This document shows positions 43,931 through 54,599 of a DNA stretch of 64,000 bases, in pieces (the first letter of the stretch is position 1; each line of letters opens with the position of its first letter). Below the pieces are notes generated by a model. The model searched no databases, had not been told where the DNA came from, and was given only the letters and a program-made list of their open reading frames with translations. Both the position numbers and the translations under genes were made by a program. This DNA comes from Aphanomyces cochlioides (lineage: Eukaryota; Oomycota; Saprolegniomycetes; Saprolegniales; Verrucalvaceae): assembly GCA_019828595.1 (NCBI GenBank), contig JAHQRK010000005.1:3038001-3102000 (forward strand). Direction: 5' to 3'.

Positions 43931-44256
43931 GAGTTTGTTGCCAATGGCCACTTTCACCAAAGATTGGCGTATTTGATTGGATAAAAATATTTATTTTTAG
44001 CCAATCATATAACGTTATGCAATCGTTGTCACACAGACGGCTCGTCTTCCCGACACAACTGAGCTCCATCTCTCAGTACGACACGTCGTTTGATGCTTGA
44101 TGAGGGTCAAGGCCCGAGCTGGATAAAGCTCCATGAAGCAAACGTCTCGATTGTGTTCTTGGTTGTAGTTATGTGATATTGCGATATGATTAGACATAAA
44201 TAGAACATTATAACCAATCAAATCCAGGAGTTCAGAGGAGACTTAGACTGACCCAC
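43931..44256. promoter_or_regulatory. Spacer holding the LYR-gene promoter
   Basis: AT-rich with GATTGGATAAAAATATT and AGCCAATCATATAACG (CCAAT-type boxes) near 43975-44010. No gene seen. Confidence 0.35.
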
Positions 44257-44718
44257 TTAGTCGTCGTCTTCTTCGGCGAATTCAGATCCTTCGATTTCGA
44301 CGGGGTTGCCGTCTTCATCGACAGATTCAGCTCCTTCTTGGTCTACATCGATGATGAATCCGTCTTCGTCGATAAGGTTGCCATCGGCGTCAACAAGGTT
44401 GCCATCTTCATCCAAGAACTTAGTTTGTTCTTCGTCAACATCAATGGGGTTGCCATCTTCGTCGATAAGGTTACCATCTGCGTCGACGAGGTTGCCATCT
44501 TCATCAAGGAACTTAGATTGCTCTTCTTCATCGGGGTAGATGGAATACTCGTTCGTTTCTGGGTCGTAGGTTTCGCCTTTGGAGAGGGCAAAGTCGCCGT
44601 CGTCCTTGTTACTCTTTCGGCTCTTGTGTTTCAAGAGACGGTCTTCGCTGCTGCGAAGAGAGCGAGCATCAGCGGCAAGGAAGGCGCAGACGAGCAAGGC
44701 AGCAGCAAGCACACGCAT
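44257..44718 (-). CDS. Secreted acidic repeat protein
   Basis: I chose the ATG at 44718 because it starts a clean signal peptide (MRVLAAALLVCAFLAADA); the frame is open upstream. The mature protein begins RSLRSSEDRLLKHKSRKS, then is strongly acidic. It holds two copies of a unit reading KFLDEDGNLVDADGNLIDED plus a partial third (ESVDEDGNPVEIEG). Each D-x-D-G-N-x-x-D octad resembles a calcium-binding loop, so calcium or cell-wall binding is plausible. No domain name applies. Either an extracellular matrix/wall protein or a candidate secreted effector. Confidence 0.72.
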   Translation of the reverse strand: MRVLAAALLVCAFLAADARSLRSSEDRLLKHKSRKSNKDDGDFALSKGETYDPETNEYSIYPDEEEQSKFLDEDGNLVDADGNLIDEDGNPIDVDEEQTKFLDEDGNLVDADGNLIDEDGFIIDVDQEGAESVDEDGNPVEIEGSEFAEEDDD

Positions 44719-46030
44719 GACAGACACGCAATTGGAAACTGAGCTCTGTTGTCCTTCGCCCAGCTCAAGCCAATCAAGTGCAACCTGATCGGCTGCAGAT
44801 TCGCTCGAGCAGTTGTTCAATCGTGACAGCAGCGTCGTTGGGTCAATTAATGTGGACGGTACATACAAAAATCAAGATTAAATCCTCTCCATTGTACATG
44901 CACGGCTCTCCCGACCAGAACTTTTATTGACCATCATGTGATGCATTGCTTGGTCGTATCTCGCAGGTGACGTAGACACATGGATGCAATAGGCATTGCG
45001 ATCTTTTGGCATTTTGGGTGCAAAACTTAATCCATCAAGTGTACTGGTGGTGATGGATGGGCGATAGATGTTGACGGATTATCAATGCGACGGGAGAATT
45101 AAGCTGAAGCGTTGATGGAATGGCGGGTGAACTGACGAACTCGATGGTATAGAGGACGTGATGTGATGGCATTATAATATTTTCCTTGCGGTCATGTCAT
45201 ACGTTTTGGAAGTTTGACGGCAAACCACCACCTTCAGTGTATTTCCTCTGTCGCTCGTTGTGACAAACAGACAAGGCGAGTGACATCAACGGGCACAAAC
45301 TGTCCAGGATGGGTTTGTCGCCCTCGTAAGTCTTGACACCACTTGACAATTTACACGCACCGTGGAACTCAAACGTGCCCCCCCCCCGTTTCCACAACAT
45401 AACATCACCTACGTGGTGTCATTTGGTCTCGATTTGAAATACAAACCGGTAACGGATAGTGATGAAAGTCCCCCAGCGTATGTCAGTCGTATCTCCGTGG
45501 GCGCCTGGGTATATATTTCCCTCCAAAACTGCTCGCAAGGCGGCCATCTTGTGACAGCCGACAGATTCATGGCCCTTGCCTTGGCTGGATCTTTAAAGAG
45601 TTGTAGCTTTGGCTGATGTCGTGACTCCCTCTATAAGCTTGACCTGCACTTTGGTCTATATTTGCCCCCACGTGTCCAGAGTCCCCCAAGTCCATGCCAC
45701 TCTTTGATCATTCTTGCCATGGGCAAACCCATGTTCCCCATGCCGTTTGGAATACTGTATGCAGATCCTATTTCGTCGCCCCTTCATAAAATTGTAGCAA
45801 CGAGCTCTTCCAAGCAAATTTGAACACTCGCTTAATACCCTTGAGAACCCACAAAGGGCGGAATCTCCCTGCCTGGGGTAGATTCTCAGCACAGCTGAGT
45901 AGAGCCAGCTCATCGTGGCCAGGGCGATAAATTTCAAGGGGCAGACAGACCTTCGTTCAGTCCCTTGAGCCGTGTTCAAACCTTGGGGACCATGATGATC
46001 GATTGTCTTCATACCGTCGGCTTGAAGAAG
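44719..46030. other. Spacer without recognisable genes
   Basis: Open frames here lack conserved features. A C9-10 run lies at about 45378. No RNA gene or repeat identified. The last part leads into the Rab escort protein promoter. Confidence 0.4.
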
Positions 46031-46033
46031 TCG

Positions 46034-46062
46034 TCCGGATAACTTCACGTGCATCCGGAAAA
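46034..46062. promoter_or_regulatory. TCCGGATAA motif pair before the Rab escort gene
   Basis: TCCGGATAA (46034-46042) and ATCCGGAAAA (46053-46062) lie 26-54 bp before the ATG at 46088, at the position seen before other genes in the window. Confidence 0.5.
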
Positions 46063-46087
46063 TATTTTGGTGTTCTGGATCACAACC

Positions 46088-47988
46088 ATGGTAGACATGA
46101 TTGACGACGCCTTGTACAGCACCGAGTACGACGTGATTGTCGTCGGGACGGGAATAATCGAGTCAATTGTGGCAGCGTAAGAACATTTTTCATTGTTTTC
46201 ACTCATATCCGCAGGGCTTTGTCGCGTGCAGGTCAAACGGTCTTGCATCTCGACACGGTAAGACCTTCCAAATGGTCGTCCATTGAGTTTGGGATAGAAC
46301 GACTACTACGGCTCCAACTTTGCATCGCTGCACTTGCAACAATTTGAAGAATGGTCTCAGAAACCTCCAACAGAGTCGAATACTTCTTTGACGAGTGCGT
46401 TCCATTGTACTTTGCTCCATCATACCAAGGAACCAACATTTCAACCCCGTTCATCTTCATTCAGCTTGGACATTCAGCCCAAAATGCTCTTGTCCAACAG
46501 CTCTCTAGTCGATGTCTTGGTTCATTCTGGTGTCGGACGCTACCTCGACTTTATGGCGATGCAAGGAACCTACATGTTTTCAGCGGCGCCTCAAAGTCCG
46601 TAATTCTTCTCGATGCATTGAACTCAGAGTCCTCTCTAGATAAGAATCCTCCGATTTGGGAGGTCCCATGCTCAAAGACAGATGTATTCAAGAGCAAGTT
46701 GAGCGTCCTTGAAAAGCGCCATTTGATGAAATTCCTTCAATTCGTCGCAGACTATGGTAAGTTGCCATGGGAGTTCTCTCTCCTCATTATTCTCTTCTTG
46801 AAGGCGAAGAGGATGTGACCACTTTAAACGAGCGCGATCTAACTTCTAGTCGAGCTCTGAAGCGACCTCAGAACAAGCAAGCCACAGATCTGCCTTCTTT
46901 TGACAACTACGCGTCCTTGACGGACGTCTTGTCCGATCATTTCAAGCTCTCGTCTGCTCTCCAACAGGTCGTCCTTTATGCTGTGCTCCTTCAAACAAAG
47001 CTTTCGGATGTCAACAATCTCCCCATTCCCGCAAGTCTCGATGCGATCTATGCGTTTGTCACGTCGATCGGGAAATTTGCCCCATCGCCTTACTTGACGC
47101 CTATGTATGGCATTTCTGAAGTCGCTCAGAGCTTTTGCCGCCTCAGTGCTGTCTACAACGGCACTTACCTCTTGCGAGCTCCGCTCTCTCAGCTTCACAT
47201 TGATGCGGCCGAGCAGATCGAGAATGACGAGAACAGCACAATTGGCGTTGGCACAATCGACGGTCAACGTTTTAAAGGCAAGCACGTTGTCATGAATGCC
47301 ATGTATGCCTCGAACCTCGGGTATATTTCTTCCTATCATTGGATGAGCTAAATCGCCATAGCGTGAAATTGTCGCATTCGCTTCTCCGTGGCATTTACGT
47401 CGTGGAAGCGCCAATCCAACCGAATGTCGATCGCCTCGTGCTTGTGATCCCTCCTGGAGAAATCCAGGACCATTCTACCGCTATCCATGTCCTCCAAATG
47501 GATTCAACCATGGGCGTTTGTCCTGCTGGCTATTTCCTCGTACTTCCATGCCCTCTGATCTCCTCATTAATCGCTCATCGTAGATCCACTTGACAACGTT
47601 GACTCCACCAAACCTATCGAACGAAGAGCTTGTGACCTTCACGAAAGCTGTCGAGACCCACGTGTTGCCCTCTGTCGCCCCTGTGTGGACTACGATTTTC
47701 ACTGTGCCTCTGTTTGATGCTCCACCTTCGGATGCATTGCCGCGTAATGTGCATGTAGCTACCGCTCCATCTGCGTCCCTGGATACGACGCTTGAGACTT
47801 GCGTTGATGCAGCAAAGTCCATCTTCACTGCGATTTGCCCCGATGCTCCGTTTTTGCCGAAATCTGCAACGGCAGAGCAAGCGGAAGCCCAAGAAGATGA
47901 AGACCTTGTCCTCTTGCAGCAAGCAGCGCAATTGATAAGCCAGCCAGCTAATGAAACAACTTCTTACGACCTTTATATAACAGGCTGA
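46088..47988 (+). CDS. Rab escort protein (REP/CHM-like)
   Basis: Starts MVDMIDDALYSTEYDVIVVG. The first exons (46088-46176, 46215-46257, 46298 on) give DVIVVGTGIIESIVAAALSR and LHLDTNDYYGSNFASL, the GDI/REP dinucleotide-fold start; IIES rather than GLTEC favours REP over GDI. Then LDIQPKMLLSNSSLVDVLVH, RYLDFMAMQGTYMF, WEVPCSKTDVFKSKLSVLEK and YLTPMYGISEVAQSFCRLSA follow the family order, ending near 47988 in an acidic tail. A frame change near 46600-46640 needs a very short intron or is a frameshift. REP presents Rab GTPases to geranylgeranyl transferase II. Confidence 0.82.
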
Positions 47989-48539
47989 TCGCCCCAGAGA
48001 AATTCGTCCGTCATGCAATTCAAGTGTTCGTTCTCGTCCATGCCAGCGAGCCACTCCAGTGTTGTCACGGCATCGTGCCACGTCATGGGCGAACCTTGTT
48101 TTGTAGGCTCCACTGGCTCAGAGATTGGCGGTAGGGCTGTAGCTGGCGGTGTGACTGGGGGAGGCGTTGTGGCATGCTCAAGCACTGGGGAGTACTGAAA
48201 AGGCTGCGAGTCAGAGCCGTCAGCTTTGACTTTTCGCTTGATGTGTTGGAGATCTTGCGGGCTGTCGCGGGCAAAGTAAGTTTGGCTGTATGTGCAAATC
48301 GCCGCCTTTTGCTTTGGCCACTTTCGGAAGCCAAAGTAGTTGAGCTGTCGCTGGAACGACGCGTACTTGGAGTGGCGAAAGTATCGCGGGAGGATACGCG
48401 CGGCTAGGAGGCGTTGGTCAAGGATCTCAAACGCTGTCCCATCGCGTGTCCATCGAATGATCGAGGCGTCTTCAACGTTGAGCATGTCGTACAGGCTCTG
48501 GACAAAGCTTGGCACGACGGTGGGCTCTGGCGTCGACAT
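47973..48539 (-). CDS. Heat-shock-factor-type DNA-binding protein
   Basis: Intronless, ATG at 48539 (MSTPEPTVVPSFVQSLYDML). The HSF fold is plain: FVQSLYDMLN, IIRWTRDGTAFEI, LAARILPRYFRHSKYASFQR, QLNYFGFRKWPKQKA, YFARDSPQDLQHIKRKVKA. The recognition helix with FxSFxRQLNxYGF is conserved (KYASFQRQLNYFGF). No long trimerisation coiled coil is visible; the C-terminal part is Pro-rich then acidic. Such short HSF-like proteins are expanded in oomycetes. Its 3' end overlaps the convergent Rab escort CDS by 16 bp. Confidence 0.9.
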   Translation of the reverse strand: MSTPEPTVVPSFVQSLYDMLNVEDASIIRWTRDGTAFEILDQRLLAARILPRYFRHSKYASFQRQLNYFGFRKWPKQKAAICTYSQTYFARDSPQDLQHIKRKVKADGSDSQPFQYSPVLEHATTPPPVTPPATALPPISEPVEPTKQGSPMTWHDAVTTLEWLAGMDENEHLNCMTDEFLWGDQPVI

Positions 48540-49073
48540 GACCGTTGAGAAGTGATGTGGTGTGTGCGGTCTCTCAACCGGGACAATAGTGACTTTAGAG
48601 TTTGACAGTCCAGGACGACGTCGTCTCACTTTATGTCGCCATGCGACGTGGCGGGAATTGACCGCTCTAGTAGGCACCGCGAAGACTCGAGGGATTGGCA
48701 GCATCAAGCTGTCGTCGTGTTCGTGTTGATCATTCACCTGGACGCTGCAGAGGAGTCCCACAGTCGTGGAGAAACCATGGGGTGGCGATCCACATTCTGT
48801 TGGCTCGATCAAGTTGAAGTCATTTGCGCATTACATGAACGGAACAAATCATCCCAAGCGCTCCTTCCATCGATTCCTCGGCGAATCTTCAAGTATTTGA
48901 GCCGCAAGAAGCATCGGCGGCGGCGCTGTTGCGTCAGTTGAGTAATCGTGACGGTTGTCCGCTTCGACGCTGCTTTGTCTCTCTTCAACTGGATTGGATT
49001 CCGGATAACCATCTCATATCCGGATCGCGCAAACTGGTGTGCCGATCTTTTTCACTTTTCTTTTTGCTTGGTC
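48540..49073. promoter_or_regulatory. Divergent promoter region of HSF and urate oxidase genes
   Basis: Holds TTCCGGATAA (48999-49008) and ATATCCGGAT (49016-49025), 49-75 bp before the urate oxidase ATG. No other gene seen. Confidence 0.5.
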
Positions 49074-50123
49074 ATGCCGATCCAACTCGAACGCCCGCGT
49101 CATGGCAAAGGCCGCGTCCGTCTGCTCAAGGTGACGCGCTTGCCGGAGAAGCATTTGGTGTCCGAGATCAAAGCGGAAATCCTCGTGGAAGGCTCGAATC
49201 AAACGGCGTTTCTTGACGGAGACAATGTGGCGGTCTTGCCAACTGATACAATCAAGAACACGGTCCATGCCCTTGCGAAGAAACATGACTATGGAAGCAT
49301 TGAAGAGTTTGCCGTGATTCTCGCGAAGCACTACGTCTTGGCACATCCGTCGGTGGTATGATGGATTTCTCGTGTTGAATACTCATGGTGGATTTGTAGA
49401 TTCAACATGCCAAAGTGAAATTGGTGGAAGTGCAATGGGAACGACTCATTGTCAAGGACACTCATGGGGAGTTGAAACCCCATCGCCATGCATTCGTCCA
49501 AAGTGGCACAGACTCACGCTATGCCATGTATGTTGATTGATTGCTGATGTGTGTCATGTTTCCGATACAGAGTTGAAGCCCGTTTGACATCCCCTGGTAA
49601 TGTGGATGTTTCGTTGTCAGCTGGACTGGATGGATTGCGTGTGTTGAAGACGACGGAAAGCGCTTTTGTTGGGTTCTTTAAGGACCAGTACACGACTTTG
49701 CCAGAAGTCCCAGACCGTTTGTTGGCCACAGCAGTGTCTGCAAATTGGCAATACTCCCATCCAAATGCAACGAGTGCTGAGGTTTGTGTTGGTTCATGGA
49801 GCATCCACTGATGAGCGGACATGTAGGCAGCGCAAGTGCGAGCTATCTTGTTGGAAACCTTCGCTGGGCCAGCAGACACCGGTGTTCCAAGTCCAGCTGT
49901 GCAATACACGCTCTTCAAGATGGGTGAGGCAGTGTTGCAACGATGCCCGTTTGTGACGAAGATCCACATTTACATGCCCAACATCCATAACTTGCCAGTC
50001 AACTTGGCTCCATTTGGCCTGAAGAACTTGCATCCTCATGGAGAAATCTTCCTGCCGACGGATGAACCTCATGGCATCATTGAAGCGACGATCACGCGTA
50101 CGGAGAATGCATCACGTCTCTAA
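49074..50123 (+). CDS. UOX: Urate oxidase (uricase)
   Basis: Four exons (49074-49355, 49400-49527, 49571-49781, 49827-50123) give 305 residues, the normal uricase length. Diagnostic parts: HGKGRVRLLKVTR (catalytic Lys), DNVAVLPTDTIKNTVHALAK (catalytic Thr), VLKTTESAFVGFFKDQYTTL, PEVPDRLLATAVSANWQY, PSPAVQYTLFKMGEAVLQRC, MPNIHNLPVNLAPFGL and FLPTDEPHG. It oxidises uric acid to 5-hydroxyisourate and H2O2 in purine breakdown. The C-terminus SRL is a peroxisomal PTS1 signal. Two CCGGAT motifs lie just upstream. Confidence 0.95.
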
Positions 50124-50174
50124 GTCTGAAGCAAATGTACTCTTCATGTAAAACATAATACAAAGGGGAACGCT

Positions 50175-50561
50175 TTAGCCCATAAAGTTCATAACAACTA
50201 GGAATAAGATGCAATTGCAAAAGAGGTAGTCGGCAAATGCTCTCTGGGGACTGCGTGGGCTGGCAGCAAACGCTTGTTGGTTGGAGGGATCGATCTGCAT
50301 TCGCAGTGACACGGTAAGGACAAAGACGCCGACTGTGGAGAGAAACCCAGAGAGGAACGAGTTGAACGGGAACGTCCCAACAAGGACACAGTAGACAAAC
50401 TGAAGAATGCCCGTCGCCAAGACGTAGACGAGGAATCCGTCGATGAGCTTCACCTTGCGAGGAGTATTCTTGCTGTATTGCGTCCAGAGATCTGCAACGA
50501 TGCTTTGCGTGGACGTTGGTTCTGCTGCGGCACTCTCCTTCTTCTGACCTTTCTTTGACAT
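50175..50561 (-). CDS. DAD1: DAD1/OST2, oligosaccharyltransferase subunit
   Basis: Intronless, 128 residues. After a basic start, LWTQYSKNTPRKVKLIDGFL leads into three membrane helices, with LATGILQFVYCVLVGTFPFN, SFLSGFLSTVGVFVLTVSLR and DYLFCNCILFLVVMNFMG, all signatures of DAD1. It is a small essential subunit of the ER oligosaccharyltransferase for N-glycosylation. Convergent with urate oxidase, 51 bp apart. Confidence 0.96.
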   Translation of the reverse strand: MSKKGQKKESAAAEPTSTQSIVADLWTQYSKNTPRKVKLIDGFLVYVLATGILQFVYCVLVGTFPFNSFLSGFLSTVGVFVLTVSLRMQIDPSNQQAFAASPRSPQRAFADYLFCNCILFLVVMNFMG

Positions 50562-51528
50562 CCTAAGAGCGACATAAGAGATCCTTCATCGGCTCGGGTC
50601 ACCTGTCGCTGACGTGCTCGTCGCCGATCTCAACCAGACAGGAAATCTCTGTTCCAATATGAAAAAGTGCTCAAATTAGCTAAATGGACTAATATGCGCG
50701 ATTTATCAATCAACGGGCTTGACAGTGAGTTGAGAATCTTGTGCTCATCAAGTCTGGCTGGTCGATGGTGTTGATGGATTGCCTGGCCTTGATCTTGACA
50801 CCTTTAGGAGAGCGCAGAGAGAAACAATGAATAAGGTGATCATGCTTGTCATATGACGCCAAGGATGGATCTCCTTGGGTCTTCAGTTCCCCCCGCCTTC
50901 TAGGGGGAACGTTTGGGGAGCTTACTCCATGGAACTCTTCTGAGTGCAACGTTCTTATGACTTTGTTGCTCTCATCTGTTGCTATATCCTTGTACATAAT
51001 CGAGATAATCACCATATCACAGCAGCTACCTGTTTGAATAGTTGCGAAGTCGTTGAGCTCGACGCATGCCTTCAGAGAACAAAGCCCGGTTTTGCATCGG
51101 TGCTTGATCCATTGGGATGCCTTGGGGCTCATCATCCACATCACAGTGTCGCACCAAGAACGAGTTGAGACTCTTGTGTCTTTAACCACAGCTCGGAATG
51201 ACCTCAGTTCCCTTCATCCATGTTTACGTCACGCTGTCGCGCCCCAAGCCTATCAGTGCTGCGTATTGCGTCGACGATCGGGGTCTCTCCCGATTGTAAT
51301 ATGCGCCAGAAGGGGTCATCCATGGGAGAAGTCGATCCGAGCGCTTGAAAAGAATGCTGCCCCACTCGAGTAAGTGGGACATGCTCTGTGGGTGCGTAAG
51401 TTTAAACCTCGGTCATATTAGCTTCATATACAAAATCAAGATAAAAAGTTTTGCTCATATTAAATCATAGTTATTTTGACTGTACATGCAAACCTTGACA
51501 GGACGTCATTTGGAAAATTCTGACCACG
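50562..51528. other. Spacer, possible unrecognised minus-strand exons
   Basis: A minus-strand open stretch around 50710-51170 (RVSTRSWCDTVMWMMSPKAS, CVELNDFATIQTGSCCDMVI) has coding-like texture but no ATG-supported gene or domain. I make no gene call. Confidence 0.3.
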
Positions 51529-53159
51529 ATGGCATCGTCGCCTTTTTTGCTAGCGACTGTCTACGAGGCTGGCGGCGCTATGACTGCGCCAACTGGACAT
51601 GGCGACGAGACGGAGACTCTGTCGTGTAAGGATCTCCTCCATCAAGCGGCGGCGATTGCCAAGACTTTGCCGTCGACGCCAACTTCTGTTGCGTATATTG
51701 CCCACCGGAATTTGGACTACATCCGTTGTCAGTGGGCCATTTGGCTTGCAAACCATATCGCTGTGCCGCTGTCGCCGCATAGCACCTTCCGTGAACGTCG
51801 GTATATCGTCGAGGACTCGTACACTTCGCATGTAATCTGCCGTCCGTCGGATCAATCCCTCCTGGACGATATCAACAATGTGGCCGTCATTGACTTGGAC
51901 TCGATTTCGCTGGACAGTTGCCGCGATGAAGATATCACTGCTTTCCTTACCAAGTCGAAAGATCACGACGCCATGCTCATGTACACAAGTGGCACGACTG
52001 GTTCGCCCAAGGGCGTGCTCTCCACCCAAGCTAACCTGTATGCCCAAATGACCGACTTGACCACCGCTTGGGCGCTTGGTCCTGAAGACCGCGTCTTACA
52101 TTTCTTGCCTTTGCATCATACGCATGGCATCCTCAACAACCTCAACGCGCCGCTCTTTGGTGGCGCTCATGTTGAATGTTTGCCAGCTGCCTCCGCTCCT
52201 GCCATTTGGAAAACTCTGTCGCGCACAGCATCGCCCGTCTCGGTCATGATGGCTGTGCCAAGCATCTACATGCTCTTGCTGGAAGGTTTGGCAAAGTTGT
52301 CGGACGAAGAACAAGCCGCGGCAGTCACGGGTGCAAAGCGACTTCGCCTTGCTATCAGTGGAAGTATGGCATGCCCAGTCTCGATTCTCGAGCGATGGGT
52401 TGCATTGACGGGCACGTCCTTGCTCGAACGGTATGGCATGACGGAATGTGGCATGGCGCTAGGCAATCCTCTTGCCGGTCCTCGCCACGTCGGATACGTC
52501 GGCCAGCCCTTCCCAAGTGTTCAAGCCCGCATTGCCGAGGTATGACAACATGAAATGCAACAAAGATTCATGTGAAGCGTAGGGAGGCGAGCTCCAAGTC
52601 CGTGGCCCCACACTCTTCAAAGCGTACTGGAATCGTCCAGAGGAAACCAAGAAGGAATGGACGGAAGATGGATGGTTCAAAACCGGTGACGTGGCAGAAT
52701 ACAACGAAACCTTGGGCAGCTACTGCATCTTGGGCCGAGCGAGCGTCGACATCATCAAGGTAGACGACCGCTCTGTATAACGTTTGCTCATGGCTGACAG
52801 AGTGCGGGCTACAAGCTGTCGGCTCTCGAGATTGAACGTGTCATCCTGGAGCACCCGCAAGTTCGCGAATGCGCAGTGTATGGCGTGTCGGATGACACGT
52901 GGGGCCAAATCGTCACTGCGGTCCTTCGCCCGGACGCTGGCATTACGAGTACGTCATGGTATCCCCGTCGCCACATTGATCGTTTGCTCTAGCTGTCGAT
53001 GATTTCAAGCCCCTGCTTGTGCCATTCCTCAAGGAAAACCTTGCCAAGTACAAAGTGCCGCGAACCTTTCACATTGTCGAAGCGATTCCGAAAAACGCCA
53101 TGGGCAAAGTCAACAAGAAGAGCTTGCCTTCGATCTTTGATGGCCAACCTGCTCCATAG
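51529..53159 (+). CDS. ACSF3: Malonyl-CoA/methylmalonyl-CoA ligase (ACSF3-like acyl-CoA synthetase)
   Basis: Four exons (51529-52539, 52583-52759, 52801-52948, 52993-53159) give 500 residues. The AMP-binding motifs are complete: MLMYTSGTTGSPKGVLSTQA (P-loop), FLPLHHTHGILNNLNAPLFG, LLERYGMTECGMALGNPLAG, DGWFKTGDVAEY, LGRASVDIIK, SAGYKLSALEIERVILEHPQ and a C-terminal KVPRTFHIVEAIPKNAMGKV with the catalytic Lys. The short length, HHTHGI and RYGMTE/GMAL pattern match the ACSF3/malonyl-CoA synthetase branch that feeds mitochondrial fatty-acid synthesis. No obvious mitochondrial presequence or C-terminal peroxisomal tag. Confidence 0.88.
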
Positions 53160-53217
53160 AGATGACACAAGATGACACGTTGGTGTCTAATCCACGAGTT
53201 CATGTCCAGTGTCTTGT

Positions 53218-53700
53218 TCAAACTGCCGCGTCGTCATCCTGTGGGCAGCGCAGACTCTTATCGACGAGCTCTTGGGCAATTCCATGCATTTCGGAGATGA
53301 ATTTGAGATCTCGTCGCGGAAGAAAATGCACACCTTATCTTCAACTGATCAACTTGACGCATGATGATGATGTGGTCGCACTCTTGAGCACAGATTCCTT
53401 GAAGCCAACGACAGTGCTGATATCTTCCAAGCATGCAAGGAGTTCAAAGGTTTGCGTTCGTCACCTGCGCTCAGTCCAATGCTCCTGCAAGCTCAACAAT
53501 CTCCTCGGCCAAAGATGAGGCTCTTTGGATGTCCGACCCGTTTGCAAGACTCTTCGATGTCTCATGGAGCTTTACTTGCGCTCTCGAATGACTCTTTGAT
53601 TCATCTTGCTATTACGATACATTAGACTCAGCGCTACGACGGGGTTGATGTCGCTGTCACCTCGTCTGGTCGATTGAAGAGTCCCGCGACCGCCTTGCGA
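53218..53700 (-). CDS. Putative small helical protein, exons uncertain
   Basis: Coding-like minus-strand stretches: KLHETSKSLANGSDIQRASS followed by LAEEIVELAGAL; FELLACLEDISTVVGFKESV; and GVHFLPRRDLKFISEMHGIA ending QDDDAAV. They need one or two small introns to join, and no convincing ATG exon was found. No family recognised. It lies tail to tail with ACSF3, about 60 bp away. Confidence 0.35.
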
Positions 53701-54599
53701 CTGTCGTCAGGTCCATCTTGATTGCTTGTTGTCGACTTCTTCCCTTGATTGGTTGACGGATGATTGTTCGTCAATCAAACCGACCTTCTTCCTCCTCGTG
53801 GTTCTATCCTTCTTCCTCCTTCATACCCGGCGTCAAATCTCTCCTTCAATCTTTCACGCCATGGAAGCGATCTCTCCTCCCCACAGGCCAGTGCGACAGA
53901 GGACATTTGAGATGTGATAAATTCTACTGAGAGATATTTGATGGGTGAATCGCATGTGAAGAAAATGATATCAGCTTTGGATTCTGTTCAACTATCAGGA
54001 TCTCGTGGAGTATTCTTCCATGCACCCAGACCAGCCTCGATCTCGCAGCAAGAGGAGCGATCGTCCTTTCGAGTTACCAATGCCTGACGTCGTTGCGCTG
54101 CCCATTTCACGTGGAGGTTGCAAAATCCATTCCGTGATTGCGCCATTGCGACGACCTGATTGTTCAAATTCCTTCCATCGAGAAAGTTGAGGAACAACTT
54201 GTAATGCTGCATAGCATCATGTGGGCAGCATGCTCACGAAGAGGTCAGACGTAGATTTGCACCCACGCGAAGGCGGCAGAGAGGTAAAATTTTGTGCTAA
54301 CGTTATGGATTGTTTGCAAAAATGCATGATTTAGACGACAAGTATACAAACTTCAAGATAAATTCTGAATTATATCGAAAGGTATCCATTATTCCATCCA
54401 CCATCGAATAATTGTAGGCATTTAAATGGCCTAGAAAATTACCATACTTTAATCAAGATATTTCCGCATCGAATTTGGAAAAAAGGTCATTTTGGGGCTT
54501 ACTCGATCGGACATGAGCACCAAGGCGCCTATACATCCGAAAGATTGAAGACAACGGCAGAGGGAAGACCCATTCTTGCATTCGATCGCTCCAATCAAG
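53700..54599. other. Spacer before the permease gene
   Basis: No domain-bearing frame found. A pyrimidine-rich tract (TTCTTCCTCCTC) lies near 53780-53820; AT-rich from 54280 on, presumably the permease promoter. Confidence 0.4.

Noticed and set aside
44700..44718. Confident call of an RxLR effector
   Set aside because: RSLR is too close to the signal peptide and the lineage is not known for RxLR effectors; kept only as a speculative finding.
45197..46054. Open frames of 67-132 codons before the Rab escort gene
   Set aside because: No recognisable protein features, and some begin at non-ATG codons.
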